Source: Lysinibacillus piscis
Lineage (GTDB): Bacteria; Bacillota; Bacilli; Bacillales_A; Planococcaceae
Length of the DNA: 64,000 bases
Direction: 5' to 3'
NCBI RefSeq assembly: GCF_026012395.1
Contig: NZ_BRZA01000003.1
Location: forward strand, 62,001 to 126,000
Shown here piece by piece: positions 32,886 to 42,073 of this stretch. Numbering within the stretch: position 1 is the stretch's first letter; every line of letters starts with the position of its first letter. The position numbers and the translations under genes were made by a program. The notes under the pieces were generated by a model. The model worked only from the letters and a program-made list of their open reading frames with translations, was not told where the DNA came from and did no database searches.

Positions 32886-34583
32886 TTACAGCTTCGTATC
32901 GTCTACTGAATTTAAGTAGTGTTCAATATCACCAATAATTGATTCTACACAGCCATCCTCAAATGGTGAGATTAAGCCTGCTGCTTCCACAAGCTTTGTG
33001 AAAGACATAGAGCCACCTAGCCCACATAGATAGTTGTAATCCTTCCAAGCATCTTCAAAGTTCTCGCGTGAACGTTTCCAGAATTGGAAAGCACAAATTT
33101 GCGCCAATGTGTAATCAATATAATAGAATGGGCTTGCATAAATATGCCCTTGACGTTGCCATACACCACCCGCTGCTAAATAGCTATGGTTATCATAATC
33201 ACGGTGTGGCAAATATGTTTCCTCGATTTTCTTCCATGCAGCTTTACGCTCTGCTGGTGTCATGGATGGGTTTTCATAAACCACATGCTGGAACTCATCG
33301 ACTGCTACACCGTACGGAAGGAATAAAAGCCCACTGCTTAAATGCGTGAATTTATATTTCTCTGTATCCTCTTTAAAGAATAGCCCCATCCATGGCCATG
33401 TGAAAAATTCCATACTCATCGAATGAATTTCACATGCTTCATGTGTTGGCCATAAATATTCTGGAATGCCAATACCACGGCTTGAATACACTTGGAAGGC
33501 ATGTCCAGCTTCATGTGTTAACACATCAATATCACCAGAAGTACCGTTAAAGTTAGAGAAAATAAATGGTGATTGATAGTCATCAATAAAAGTACAATAG
33601 CCACCACTTTCTTTACCCTTCTTAGCCACTAAATCCATTAGCTCATGGTCAATCATAAAGTTGAAGAACTCGCCTGTTTCAGGAGATAGCTCCTCGTACA
33701 TTTTCTTACCATTTGCTACAATCCACTCTGGGTCACCTTTTGGCGTCGCATTTCCTGTTAAATAATTGAGTGCTTCATCATAAAATTTCAGCTCAGGAAT
33801 GCCGATACGCTTAGCCTGACGCTCATACAGCTTCGTTGCTAATGGTACAATAACATCACGTACTTGGTCACGGAATTTCTTCACCATTTCCGCATTATAA
33901 TCAATACGATTCATACGAATATAGCCTAATTCCACAAAGTTTTTATAGCCAAGCTTCACCGCAATCTCATGACGCACTTTGACAAGCTCATCGTATAGAC
34001 GATCAAACTCTGCCTCATGCCCTGCAAAAAAGTCGAAGCGTGCCTCTGTTGCTGCTTTACGCGTCGCACGGTCTGTCGATTCTGCATATGGTCCAAGCTG
34101 TGCCAATGTTAATGTCTCACCATTAAAGTCAATTTGTGCAGAAGCAACAAGTTTATTATATTCTGACACCAGCTTGTTCTCTTTTTGCATTAACTCAATA
34201 ACCTCTGGTGAGAAGCCTTTAATGCTATATGTTGCTAAATCAAAGAGCTGTTGCCCCCATTTTTCCTCTAGCTGTGCACGGAATGGTGAATCCACCAATG
34301 CTTTATAATACTCCGTTGACACTTCCTCTAGCTCTGGCCCTACCTCATCGAAGTAATCTCGCTCCGCTTGGTAAAATTCATCATTCGTATCAATAGAAGC
34401 ACGAATATATACTAAATTCCCCATTGTTGAATAATTATTGTTTAAGACATTTAACTTTTCAATAATCTCACTTTGCTCTTCTACAGTTGCTGCACCTTTG
34501 AACTGCTCAATAAGTGCCAACTGTTGGTCTTTCATTTCCTGTACATTAGGACGGCTGTATGTGTACTCTGCAAATGTTGTCAT
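32886..34583 (-). CDS. M3-family oligoendopeptidase (PepF-like)
   Basis: A 565-residue cytoplasmic zinc peptidase of family M3. The active-site motif HEAGHAFQ (HExxH) is near residue 355, and the third zinc ligand is the Glu in THEACEIHSMSMEFF about 25 residues later. The C-terminal YIDYTLAQICAFQFW and LCGLGGSMSF are typical of the PepF group. It degrades short peptides of about 6-20 residues. Start ATG at 34583 with AAAGAGGGGGATTTT. Transcribed alone with a terminator. Length normal. Confidence 0.88.
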   Translation of the reverse strand: MTTFAEYTYSRPNVQEMKDQQLALIEQFKGAATVEEQSEIIEKLNVLNNNYSTMGNLVYIRASIDTNDEFYQAERDYFDEVGPELEEVSTEYYKALVDSPFRAQLEEKWGQQLFDLATYSIKGFSPEVIELMQKENKLVSEYNKLVASAQIDFNGETLTLAQLGPYAESTDRATRKAATEARFDFFAGHEAEFDRLYDELVKVRHEIAVKLGYKNFVELGYIRMNRIDYNAEMVKKFRDQVRDVIVPLATKLYERQAKRIGIPELKFYDEALNYLTGNATPKGDPEWIVANGKKMYEELSPETGEFFNFMIDHELMDLVAKKGKESGGYCTFIDDYQSPFIFSNFNGTSGDIDVLTHEAGHAFQVYSSRGIGIPEYLWPTHEACEIHSMSMEFFTWPWMGLFFKEDTEKYKFTHLSSGLLFLPYGVAVDEFQHVVYENPSMTPAERKAAWKKIEETYLPHRDYDNHSYLAAGGVWQRQGHIYASPFYYIDYTLAQICAFQFWKRSRENFEDAWKDYNYLCGLGGSMSFTKLVEAAGLISPFEDGCVESIIGDIEHYLNSVDDTKL

Positions 34584-34657
34584 AAAATCCCCCTCTTTCT
34601 GTCATATACCCCATCACTTGTCTATTATATGTTAAATCTATTGAATAATGAAATAAT

Positions 34658-35233
34658 TTAATGCCCAATTATATATGTTTTTAATAATGCTGCTCGTTCA
34701 CGTAGCTGTGACTTCGCTTCTACTGACTTCGGTGTTGCTGCTACAAGTACGTCTGCCTTTAAATCTAACACATCTGCTAAATACCTTGCACGGCGTAAAT
34801 GAAAATCATTGGACACAATAGTGATGTGAGTTGTTCCTTCAGGTAATAGCTTTTTGGAGAACAGTAAATTTTCATATGTGGATGTCGATTGATCTTCTAC
34901 GATAATTCGCTGACGTTCAATCCCTTTGTTTTGCAAATAGGACAGCATAACAGATGCTTCAGTTTGCTCCTCATCAGCTCCCTGTCCTCCCGATACAATG
35001 ACGTTGACATGTGGATGCTGCTGTAAATATTGAGCAGCTACCTCTAATCGATTTTTTAATGACAATGATGGTACACCCCCAGGCTTCACCTTCGCCCCTA
35101 AAACAATCATATATGTAGCCGTTCCATCTGCAACAGGCTCAACACCCTTTTTAATATCTTGCCCCAACCAAATATAGAAAGCGCCACTTATACCGACAGC
35201 CAAAATACTAGCTCGAATCAGCCATTTTCTCAT
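34658..35233 (-). CDS. YdcF/SanA-type DUF218 membrane protein
   Basis: A 191-residue protein with an N-terminal membrane helix (IRASILAVGISGAFYIWL) and a DUF218 domain. Motifs are YMIVLGAKVKPGGVPS, VNVIVSGGQGADEE and the TIVSNDFHLRRARYLAD segment. Members are tied to envelope integrity (ElyC, SanA) by an unknown reaction. The ATG at 35233 follows AAAGGGGAGATCAACA; the open frame to 35269 has no better site. It is on the same strand and 60 bases downstream of the anti-sigma gene, possibly in its operon. Confidence 0.8.
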   Translation of the reverse strand: MRKWLIRASILAVGISGAFYIWLGQDIKKGVEPVADGTATYMIVLGAKVKPGGVPSLSLKNRLEVAAQYLQQHPHVNVIVSGGQGADEEQTEASVMLSYLQNKGIERQRIIVEDQSTSTYENLLFSKKLLPEGTTHITIVSNDFHLRRARYLADVLDLKADVLVAATPKSVEAKSQLRERAALLKTYIIGH

Positions 35234-35293
35234 TGTTGATCTCCCCTTTCTTGTTAGAAACGCCAGCAAAGGAAAAAGGATGCCGATGGATAC

Positions 35294-36178
35294 CTAACTC
35301 ACCATGTTTTTAACAGGTTGCATCATTCGTTTTTGGAACAACCAGATTCCTAGAATAAATACTGTCATCATGATAAATACAATTGGGAGTTGAAGAATTG
35401 TCCAATAGGAAGGTCCATAATGCTTGGTTTGAAATGCACTCTCCACTCTTTCAAAATACGACTCCTTATATTCAAATTGCACAATCCATTGCTTATTAGC
35501 CATCGCTACAGTCCCTATATCATAATCACTTGCTGTAATTGTCCCTTTACTGCCAGCAACAAATACGGCTTGGGTATAATTAATAGGATACATATTCTTT
35601 GGCTCTTTTTGTAAAGCTACATAATCAATCGAATAAGGATAGGCTACTCCTCCATCTAGTCGTGTGAACTTTTGCGAATCATCAACAGAAAATACAGCTA
35701 AATGTTGTATATGCTGACTGTATTTTTGGAAAACCTCTTGGAATGCGGATTCGTTTATCTCTTTTCGCTCTAATAACACTGCAAAGGCATCCTCCATAAT
35801 TGTTAACTTTTCTTGCTCAAGCATCTGTGCCTCTTCACGTTCATGATAAAGCTCATTTACGATGCGCAAAGAATACCCGCTGAGTGCAATCGTTATGGTA
35901 AGCGAAATCCAAAATAATGTGCGTAAAAGCTGTGTATAATTCTTTTGTGCTTTCAAGAAATAAGCTACTTTTTGAAATGGCTTTTTCTGCTCAATTCCCA
36001 CTAATTTTTCTGCCTGCTCTTTCATATCAAATTCTACACACATATGCTCTACAAGTTGCGCACATTGTTTACATGTAGCAATATGCTCTTCTACAAATGC
36101 CGAAGTCGCCTCACTACATAAATGATCTATATAAGATGGCAATAAGTCTTTTATAATATCACATTCATTCTTCATCAT
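35294..36178 (-). CDS. Anti-sigma factor with zf-HC2 domain
   Basis: A 294-residue membrane protein. The N-terminal zinc-binding anti-sigma domain shows HIATCKQCAQLVEHM (H-x3-C-x2-C, about residues 32-46) after CDIIKDLLPSYID. A membrane helix follows at about 85-105. A long extracytoplasmic domain of about 150 residues leads to a second helix near the C-terminus (ILQLPIVFIMMTVFILGIWLF). It would hold the ECF sigma factor inactive until an envelope signal arrives. Its start overlaps the sigma gene by 14 bases, standard for sigma/anti-sigma pairs. The signal is unknown. Confidence 0.82.
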   Translation of the reverse strand: MMKNECDIIKDLLPSYIDHLCSEATSAFVEEHIATCKQCAQLVEHMCVEFDMKEQAEKLVGIEQKKPFQKVAYFLKAQKNYTQLLRTLFWISLTITIALSGYSLRIVNELYHEREEAQMLEQEKLTIMEDAFAVLLERKEINESAFQEVFQKYSQHIQHLAVFSVDDSQKFTRLDGGVAYPYSIDYVALQKEPKNMYPINYTQAVFVAGSKGTITASDYDIGTVAMANKQWIVQFEYKESYFERVESAFQTKHYGPSYWTILQLPIVFIMMTVFILGIWLFQKRMMQPVKNMVS

Positions 36179-36647
36179 GAATCCCTCGCTCTCTCAATTT
36201 TAACTTAGCTCGATAATAGGTGACCCTCGCCCAATTTTCACTTTTTCGATGGATTTCGCCAATCTCCTTAAAACTTAAGCCACCAAGTATGCGTAACAAT
36301 ACAATTTCTTTATATGGCTCATCTAATAAATGAATGGTTCGATAAAGTACCAGTTTATTTTCATTTTCGATAAGATGACTTTCAGCTGAGGGAAAATAGC
36401 TCAGTGAAGGTGGTTGATTCGGTTGTTTCATTTGCTTATCCACGTATTTATAATATGTATGCTTTGCAATTTGACATAGCCAAACGGACATTTTACATTC
36501 ACCATTATAATTGTCGATGGAACGAACAGCCTGATAGAAGGTTTCTTGTGTTAATTCTTCTGCAACGTCTTTATTACTACAAAGAACCATCAAATATTTG
36601 AATACACTATCCGCATATTGTTCATAAATTTCAGTGAGCTCTCCCAA
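36165..36647 (-). CDS. ECF-type RNA polymerase sigma factor
   Basis: A 160-residue group IV sigma factor: region 2 with YADSVFKYLMVLCSNKDVAEELTQETFYQAVRSI and WLCQIAKHTYYKY, and region 4 with YKEIVLLRILGGLSFKEIGEIHRKSENWARVTYYRAK. The start is most likely TTG at 36647, because the perfect ribosome site AAAGGAGG lies just before it. The ATG at 36665 would translate the ribosome site itself (MKGG). It is coupled to the anti-sigma gene. Target promoters are unknown; a self-promoter would be expected upstream of 36665. Confidence 0.85.
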   Translation of the reverse strand: MGELTEIYEQYADSVFKYLMVLCSNKDVAEELTQETFYQAVRSIDNYNGECKMSVWLCQIAKHTYYKYVDKQMKQPNQPPSLSYFPSAESHLIENENKLVLYRTIHLLDEPYKEIVLLRILGGLSFKEIGEIHRKSENWARVTYYRAKLKLRERGIHDEE

Positions 36648-36857
36648 TGTGATACCTCCTTTCAAGCTATATATCTAAAAAATCATCGTTTCGTTACAAA
36701 TTTCTAAAAACTTTTTCGGGTCAACACAAAATTTTGTACTTACCATTTGATAGACTACATTAGGAACAACACGAGCCGAAATAAATTAGTTGAGGCCATG
36801 TCTGTAGAAAGCGTTCACCCGCAACGGGATATCCTCTTGTCCTCTCAAAAAGAAAAA

Positions 36858-36881
36858 CCAGTAACGATAGTTCGCTACTGG
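36858..36881 (-). terminator. Terminator of the yebC-like gene
   Basis: Stem CCAGTAGCG / CGTTACTGG with one wobble pair on the minus strand, followed by TTTTTCTTTTT. Confidence 0.8.
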
Positions 36882-36893
36882 CTGTCTTATTCA

Positions 36894-37613
36894 TTATTCA
36901 CCTAAATCTGCATTATGGAAAACATTTTGTACATCTTCCAAGTCCTCTAACGCATCGATTAACTTCTCAAATTTCGCAATATCGTCGCCCGTTAAAGCAA
37001 CCTCTGTTTGTGGCAGCATTGATAGTTCAGCTACTGTAAATTCTTCTACACCTGCTGCTTTTAATGCCTCTTGTGCCGCAAAGAATTGATCTGGCTCTGC
37101 ATAAATAATAACCGTCTCATCTTCTTCTAAAATATCACGAGCATCGATATCTGCTTCCATCAAAATTTCTAACACTTCGTCCGCTGTTTTACCTTCTAAA
37201 CCGATAACAGCTGTTGAGTCGAACATATAAGCAACAGAGCCACTGACACCCATGTTCCCGTTATTTTTACCAAATGCTGCACGTACATCCGAAGCTGTAC
37301 GATTAACGTTATTTGTTAACGCATCAACAATTACCATTGTGCCTGCTGGTCCGAAGCCTTCGTAGCGTAGCTCATCAAAGTTTTCGTCACCGCCGCCTTT
37401 TGCTTTATCAATCGCTTTTTCAATAATATGTTTTGGTACACTGTATGTTTTTGCTCGTTCAAGTACAACTTTTAACGCACGGTTTGACTCTGGATCTGGC
37501 TCGCCTGATTTTGCTGCCACATAAATTTCACGACCAAATTTTGCATTAATACGACTCGTGCTTTGGTCTTTAGACGCTTTTTTTTCTTTGATATTATTCC
37601 ATTTACGACCCAT
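36894..37613 (-). CDS. YebC/PmpR-family DNA-binding or translation factor
   Basis: A 239-residue protein of the YebC/TACO1 family: [20 protein letters not shown] at the N-terminus (the YeeI subgroup form), AVKSG-like [34 protein letters not shown] and [13 protein letters not shown]. Members act as transcription regulators or in translation of proline-rich stretches. I start at the ATG at 37613 with GAGAGTGGAAATA before it; the ORF opens three codons earlier. Single gene with a terminator. Confidence 0.87.
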   Translation of the reverse strand: MGRKWNNIKEKKASKDQSTSRINAKFGREIYVAAKSGEPDPESNRALKVVLERAKTYSVPKHIIEKAIDKAKGGGDENFDELRYEGFGPAGTMVIVDALTNNVNRTASDVRAAFGKNNGNMGVSGSVAYMFDSTAVIGLEGKTADEVLEILMEADIDARDILEEDETVIIYAEPDQFFAAQEALKAAGVEEFTVAELSMLPQTEVALTGDDIAKFEKLIDALEDLEDVQNVFHNADLGE

Positions 37614-37699
37614 TATTTCCACTCTCTTTCAAAGTCAATTCATTTCATATAACGCTTAAATACTGTAGAATTATACACCAATTTACTACGAAAAAAAAG

Positions 37700-38149
37700 T
37701 TATAGATGTTCCTGCTTGATTTTCTCCAATAATGTTGTACACCCCGCTAATACAAGCTCATACGTTTCTTGGAAATCTCCTGTGTAATATGGATCAGGTA
37801 CATCTTGGTCATGAAGAAAACGGAAAATTTTCGATGAATCAGCTTGTCCTAGCATCGTACGGATATTTTGAATATTACTATCGTCCATACCAATAATATA
37901 ATCAAATTGCTCAAAATCGGCATACTGCAATTGACGCCCTTGCATGCCCTTTGTAGAAATCCCATATTCCTTTAGCTTTTGCTGTGTCCCCTTGTGCGGT
38001 GGTGCTCCAATATGCCAAGCACTGGTTGCAGCTGAATCTACCTCGATTTTATCTGTTAACTGCTCCTGCTCAATCACATGACGCATGACGGCTTCTGCCA
38101 TTGGTGAACGACAAATATTGCCCAAGCATACAAAAAGTACTCGAACCAT
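37700..38149 (-). CDS. Low molecular weight protein tyrosine phosphatase
   Basis: A 149-residue phosphatase. The P-loop VCLGNICRSPMAE (C-x5-R, Cys about residue 8) opens the protein and the general-acid DPYY loop is near residue 117 (VPDPYYTG). Family members include YfkJ and YwlE, which dephosphorylate tyrosine or arginine. Start at the ATG at 38149 with TTTTGAGGAGTGTATAGTG; the frame opens at 38176 without a ribosome site. The next gene upstream, plsC, is separated by a terminator. Confidence 0.88.
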   Translation of the reverse strand: MVRVLFVCLGNICRSPMAEAVMRHVIEQEQLTDKIEVDSAATSAWHIGAPPHKGTQQKLKEYGISTKGMQGRQLQYADFEQFDYIIGMDDSNIQNIRTMLGQADSSKIFRFLHDQDVPDPYYTGDFQETYELVLAGCTTLLEKIKQEHL

Positions 38150-38172
38150 CACTATACACTCCTCAAAAGAAA

Positions 38173-38196
38173 GCACCCAAAATTTCTTTTGAGTGC
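38173..38196 (-). terminator. Terminator of plsC
   Basis: Stem GCACTCAAAA / TTTTGGGTGC (one G-U pair) with a 4-base loop, then TTTCTTTTG, on the minus strand. Confidence 0.75.
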
Positions 38197-38204
38197 CTAC
38201 CTTT

Positions 38205-38810
38205 TTATTTTTTAGCTACTATACGTTTTTGTAATTCTTCTGTTAATCGAATTAACTCATTTTCTAAGTGCTGTGTAAACTCTTCTCGGCCTTCCTTTCC
38301 TTTGCCTGTTACATAGAAAGGCTCGCCATAGATTAAATAACCTTTACCCCGCTTAAACACTTCGCCTGCTGTACGTGCACCAACATATGCTGCTGGTACA
38401 ATGGGTGCTTTCGCTAATTGTGCAATGGTAATAGCCCCTTGCTTTAAATCGGAGCCTTCCGCATTACGTGTACCTGAAGGGAAAATGCCTACAACCTTCC
38501 CTTCCTTTAGTAATTGGGAAGGAATTTTAATAACACTCGGTCCTGGATTATCACGATCCACAGGAAAGGCATTCAGTCTCTTAATTAACCAACCAAGCCC
38601 TTTGATATCGAATAATTGTTTCTTAGCCATAAAATGAACTTCACGAGGATATACAGCTACACCAAGGTTTAAAATATCGACGTAACCAGTATGTGTACAA
38701 GCAATAATAAAGCCTTCCTCTTTCGGTAAATTTTTTTCATCATAAACATAAGCCTTTGAACCATTGATACGCAAAATCATCTTTACTAAATTTGCAATAA
38801 ATTTATACAC
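38205..38810 (-). CDS. plsC: 1-acyl-sn-glycerol-3-phosphate acyltransferase
   Basis: A 201-residue PlsC-family enzyme. Motif I is ACTHTGYVDIL (H-x4-D, about residue 40), motif II region VHFMAKKQLF, motif III GIFPSGTRN (about residue 107) and motif IV IVPAAYVGA. It acylates lysophosphatidic acid at the membrane to make phosphatidic acid. FPSGTR in place of the more usual FPEGTR is an allowed variant. The start is GTG at 38810 with AGGAAGAAAAC. Transcribed alone. Confidence 0.86.
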   Translation of the reverse strand: MYKFIANLVKMILRINGSKAYVYDEKNLPKEEGFIIACTHTGYVDILNLGVAVYPREVHFMAKKQLFDIKGLGWLIKRLNAFPVDRDNPGPSVIKIPSQLLKEGKVVGIFPSGTRNAEGSDLKQGAITIAQLAKAPIVPAAYVGARTAGEVFKRGKGYLIYGEPFYVTGKGKEGREEFTQHLENELIRLTEELQKRIVAKK

Positions 38811-38984
38811 GTTTTCTTCCTACCTTATTCAATAATTACTCTTATTTTAATCGAAAAGGTTCCTATACTGCAATCAAAGCATTATCTTAGTTCAGTAGAA
38901 GGTTCCTTCCGCAGCGTGTAAGAAGACATTCTTTACTTTCTTCAGTGGATGTCCATACGCCCACTGAATCAAGATAAAGCCCTA

Positions 38985-39030
38985 GCGGATGTACCTGACG
39001 CTAAGGCGTAATTGATTTAGGAAGTTAATA
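38985..39030 (+). repeat. Dispersed repeat family 2, copy C (short)
   Basis: GCGGATGTACCTGACGCTAA then GGCGTAATTGATTTAGGAAG, matching the ends of copies A and B but lacking their middle. It lies just past the RlmA stop, in a 220-base gap that otherwise holds only an unassigned GC-richer stretch (CAGTGGATGTCCATACGCCCACTG inverted repeat near 38941-38966). Confidence 0.45.
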
Positions 39031-39034
39031 GACA

Positions 39035-39868
39035 TCATTTTCCTATCAAAATATCCACATCAATTGTAATTTCATCTAAGATAATCGCTGTATCTTCTTT
39101 TTTATGCCAGCCCATTGGTGTCATTTCAAGCAATGCGGGCACAAGCTCTCTCGCCAGTGGCATAGTATAAGTGACACGCTCTCTTTCAACATCTGTGAAG
39201 GCTTCTTGAAAGCGAGCAACAATTTGTGCATTGGAGTAACGTTCTTTCTCTGAATCTGCATATAACTGTGCTCGTAGCTCCTGTAAATAATGACTTTGTG
39301 GCACTACTTTAACTACACAGCCATTTGGCGTTGACAGACGCTTAAATTCATCATAATTAGCTGGAGATAAAATATTTAAAATCGCATCAAAGCTTGCTGG
39401 TGCAAATGGGCTTTTAGCTAAATCCCCTACACACCAAATTTGCTTTGGATAGTGACGTGCGGCCGCCAATATCCCTTCTTTCGCAATATCAATACCCACC
39501 CCAATACAATGTGCTTCTTTTTGTGCCATAATACGCGCTAAATGTGAGCCTTCACCACATCCTGTATCTAACACTGTTTTCACATGCCCAATATACTCCG
39601 ACACTTTTTGCTCTACTATATCGTATAACCCACTATCAATAACAACCTTTCTTGCCTCAAATAGCTCTTTACTATATTTAGAATTTGCCATTGATGTCAG
39701 CATATTAATGTAGCCTTGCTTTGCTATATCAAATGAATGATTGTTAGCGCATACTAGTCTACTTTGTTGCTCTACTAGCATCTTTTGCTGACAAATCGGA
39801 CAAGCAAATAATGATAGATGCTGTTGCATTAATAGAGCGCCCATTGCTCGCTTTGAAAGTGCTCCCAT
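39035..39868 (-). CDS. rlmA: 23S rRNA (guanine-N1)-methyltransferase, RlmA family
   Basis: A 277-residue enzyme. The N-terminal zinc finger shows FACPICQQKM and LVCANNHSFD (C-x2-C...C-x3-H), followed by IAKQGYINML, a strong RlmA signature. The methyltransferase domain has VLDTGCGEGSHLARI (motif I, about residue 93) and DAILNILSPAN. It methylates N1 of a guanine in helix 35 of 23S rRNA, and the Gram-positive type (TlrB/RlmA-II) acts on G748. It overlaps the end of the MATE gene by 1 base, so the two are coupled. The exact start among several ATGs (39868, 39844, 39829) is not settled. Confidence 0.83.
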   Translation of the reverse strand: MGALSKRAMGALLMQQHLSLFACPICQQKMLVEQQSRLVCANNHSFDIAKQGYINMLTSMANSKYSKELFEARKVVIDSGLYDIVEQKVSEYIGHVKTVLDTGCGEGSHLARIMAQKEAHCIGVGIDIAKEGILAAARHYPKQIWCVGDLAKSPFAPASFDAILNILSPANYDEFKRLSTPNGCVVKVVPQSHYLQELRAQLYADSEKERYSNAQIVARFQEAFTDVERERVTYTMPLARELVPALLEMTPMGWHKKEDTAIILDEITIDVDILIGK

Positions 39869-41241
39869 TATTGCGCCTCCTTTTGCTCAGTCGGTGAAAC
39901 AAGTGCATAACGTTCCCATTTACGACTTTTCCATCTAAAGTACATGATAATTGATCGTAGCCATTCATCTGCTGAAATCGCTAACCAAATACCTACTAAG
40001 CCCCAATCCAACACAAAGACGAATAAGTAACCTAGAGGCAAACTCATACAAACCATCGATAAAAAGCCGATTTTAACAGGAAATCTCGCATCACCTGACG
40101 CACGTAAGGAATTAATAATAACAATATTCATCGTTCTTCCTGTTTCTAACAATACACTCAAAACTAATACAGATGCACCAATCGCAATTACTTCAGGATT
40201 ATCTGTGAAAACCCCCATTAATTGCTTACGGAATATTGTGACAACAGCTACTAGACTAAGTGTAAAAATAAAGGCTGAGCGTACACTCTTCCATACTTGC
40301 TGATATGCCTCATCCTTCTGTCCAGCACCTACATAACGCCCAATAATAATAGCCGTCCCCATGCCAATCGCAATTGCAAATAAGTAAGTAAACATCGAAA
40401 TATTCATCGCATATTGCCTAGCAGCTAATGTTTCTGCCCCAATATACGTAGCATAATATAAAAAGACAATTTGACAAAATTGATAAAGTACCTGTTCAAA
40501 GGCAGATGGCAAGCCAATATTTAATATTTTTCGCACATAGTCCTTTGAATAAGTAAAGTAGTTGTGTAGCTTTATCTTCACTTCTAATGCCTGATATAAT
40601 AGCCAGAAAAAGATTAAGACAGCCACTCCACGACTAATAACAGACGAAATTGCTGCACCTTGCACACCTAATTGTGGCAAGCCAAGGTTCCCAAAAATCA
40701 AACCGTAATTAAGCACAACATGCAAAACGTTCATACCTAATGACACATACATTGTTTGCTTCGTCCAACCATGTACACGAATAATCGCTGCCAATGCATT
40801 GATAATTGCTTGTAGGAAAATGAAGCTCCCGATAATGACTAAATAACTTTGCGCATATTGTAAAACTTCGCCCTTCAAATTCATCATTTTCATTAAATGA
40901 CCTGAGAAAATCAAGAACAATGCGCTCATCAGTATGCCAAGAACAATGTTCATAGTAATCGCTAATGCTGAAATTTTAGCTGCTTCAATAAATCGTTTAG
41001 AGCCGATATATTGCGCAACAACAATTGCCGCACCATTTCCTACTACCTCTAAAATTAAAATTGCAATATGAATATATTGATTGGCTGTTCCAACGCCTGC
41101 CACGGCATTATCAGATAATGCACTTAGCATAAACGTATCTGCTAAGCCCATCAACATAAATAAAAATACTTCTAAAAAAATCGGCCATGTTAAATGGAAT
41201 AAACTCAATTTCTTTTCTTTATGCCCCTCGTCTATCGACAA
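39868..41241 (-). CDS. MATE-family efflux transporter
   Basis: A 457-residue protein with twelve membrane segments, opening LTWPIFLEVFLFMLMGLADTFMLS and VAGVGTANQY, with the second half mirrored in GLPSAFEQVLYQFCQIVFLYYAT. MATE proteins export drugs or metabolites with H+ or Na+. I set the start at TTG 41241, because GAGAGGAGTGATAGCG lies in front of it; the GTG at 41259 would translate the ribosome site. A family 1 repeat ends directly upstream. Coupled to rlmA. Confidence 0.83.
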   Translation of the reverse strand: MSIDEGHKEKKLSLFHLTWPIFLEVFLFMLMGLADTFMLSALSDNAVAGVGTANQYIHIAILILEVVGNGAAIVVAQYIGSKRFIEAAKISALAITMNIVLGILMSALFLIFSGHLMKMMNLKGEVLQYAQSYLVIIGSFIFLQAIINALAAIIRVHGWTKQTMYVSLGMNVLHVVLNYGLIFGNLGLPQLGVQGAAISSVISRGVAVLIFFWLLYQALEVKIKLHNYFTYSKDYVRKILNIGLPSAFEQVLYQFCQIVFLYYATYIGAETLAARQYAMNISMFTYLFAIAIGMGTAIIIGRYVGAGQKDEAYQQVWKSVRSAFIFTLSLVAVVTIFRKQLMGVFTDNPEVIAIGASVLVLSVLLETGRTMNIVIINSLRASGDARFPVKIGFLSMVCMSLPLGYLFVFVLDWGLVGIWLAISADEWLRSIIMYFRWKSRKWERYALVSPTEQKEAQ

Positions 41242-41258
41242 CGCTATCACTCCTCTCA

Positions 41259-41357
41259 CTTATAAAGTGAACCTTCAATTGGTTTCTGATTCCTAATCCT
41301 TCATTAATTGCAAGTTTCACCAATCAGATTTATACAGACTGTTAATACGGGATAAAA
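41259..41357 (-). repeat. Dispersed repeat family 1, copy 3
   Basis: Minus strand: TTATCCCGTATTAACAGTCTG, ATCTGATTGGTGAA, then CCAATTGAAGGTTCACTTTATAAG. The same blocks in the same order occur at 13915-13999 and, reversed, at 8379-8487. Its end is directly followed by the ribosome site of the MATE gene. Confidence 0.6.
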
Positions 41358-41408
41358 CTTTTCCATCTTATCATAGATTTTCAGTTTGTACAGTGTTTCG
41401 CAAAGAAA

Positions 41409-41435
41409 AAATCCTCTAAATGTATAAGAGGATTT
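41409..41435 (-). terminator. Terminator of the 41454-41978 gene
   Basis: Stem AAAATCCTCTTA / TAGAGGATTTT with TTTCTTTG after it on the minus strand. Confidence 0.85.
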
Positions 41436-41453
41436 TGACAGGTTCCTATATAG

Positions 41454-41978
41454 TTAAACTTGCTCCCCTTTAGCACGATTCTCTTTCCGAAAGAATCGCT
41501 GTAAATAATTCGTTAATGTAGCGAAGTCCACTGCAAAAATATCTTGAATGCCAAAGTCGCCTTCTTTTTCAGCAATAATAGAAGCAAATTTTTGGTAAAG
41601 GTTATGAATATAGTAATGATGACGATACACCTCAAATTGTACCTCTGTCACCTGTGGATAATTGGCTGCGATATGCTGTGTCATTTGATAGAAGCCCTGT
41701 ACAAAAACCAAGCTGCTTTGATATTCTTTTTGGAGTAATGCACAATTAATCAATGCCATATTTGGATTGTCTGGTGGATTCAACGTATAGCTAACAGCCG
41801 CAATAACATCTCCTTCGTTATTGCAAACAAGTAAGATAATCGAACTCTCTATGATAGCGTACAAACTCCCTATCGAGCCTAATATGGAATACATATCATC
41901 AAAGCTATTTCGGTTTTGTAAGAAAAACACGGCAAAACGTTCATAGTCCTCTTCTGTCTGACATTCAAACATTCTCAT
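41454..41978 (-). CDS. Hypothetical GNAT-like protein
   Basis: A 174-residue soluble protein. The start at 41978 is set by AAAGGAGGTTGATATGG; the longer frame to 42032 would read through this site. The fold looks acetyltransferase-like: ILLVCNNEGDVIAAVSYTL and MALINCALLQKEYQSSLVFVQGFYQMTQ resemble GNAT strands and a helix. The canonical R-x-x-G-x-G/A acyl-CoA loop is not visible, so catalysis is uncertain. No named family recognized. Its own terminator follows, and a 20-codon ORF with a separate terminator lies just upstream. Confidence 0.6.
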   Translation of the reverse strand: MRMFECQTEEDYERFAVFFLQNRNSFDDMYSILGSIGSLYAIIESSIILLVCNNEGDVIAAVSYTLNPPDNPNMALINCALLQKEYQSSLVFVQGFYQMTQHIAANYPQVTEVQFEVYRHHYYIHNLYQKFASIIAEKEGDFGIQDIFAVDFATLTNYLQRFFRKENRAKGEQV

Positions 41979-42037
41979 CCATATCAACCTCCTTTGCCTA
42001 TATGTATGTATAACAATTCTATTAATACTCAAATAGA

Positions 42038-42061
42038 GGTCTGACTAAAAATAGTCAGACC
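42038..42061 (-). terminator. Terminator of the 20-codon ORF
   Basis: Perfect stem GGTCTGACT / AGTCAGACC with a 6-base loop. The tail CTCTATTTGAG is only moderately T-rich, so it could also be a transcript-end stabilizer. It stands 13 bases after the small ORF. Confidence 0.6.
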
Positions 42062-42073
42062 CATTGTGACATC

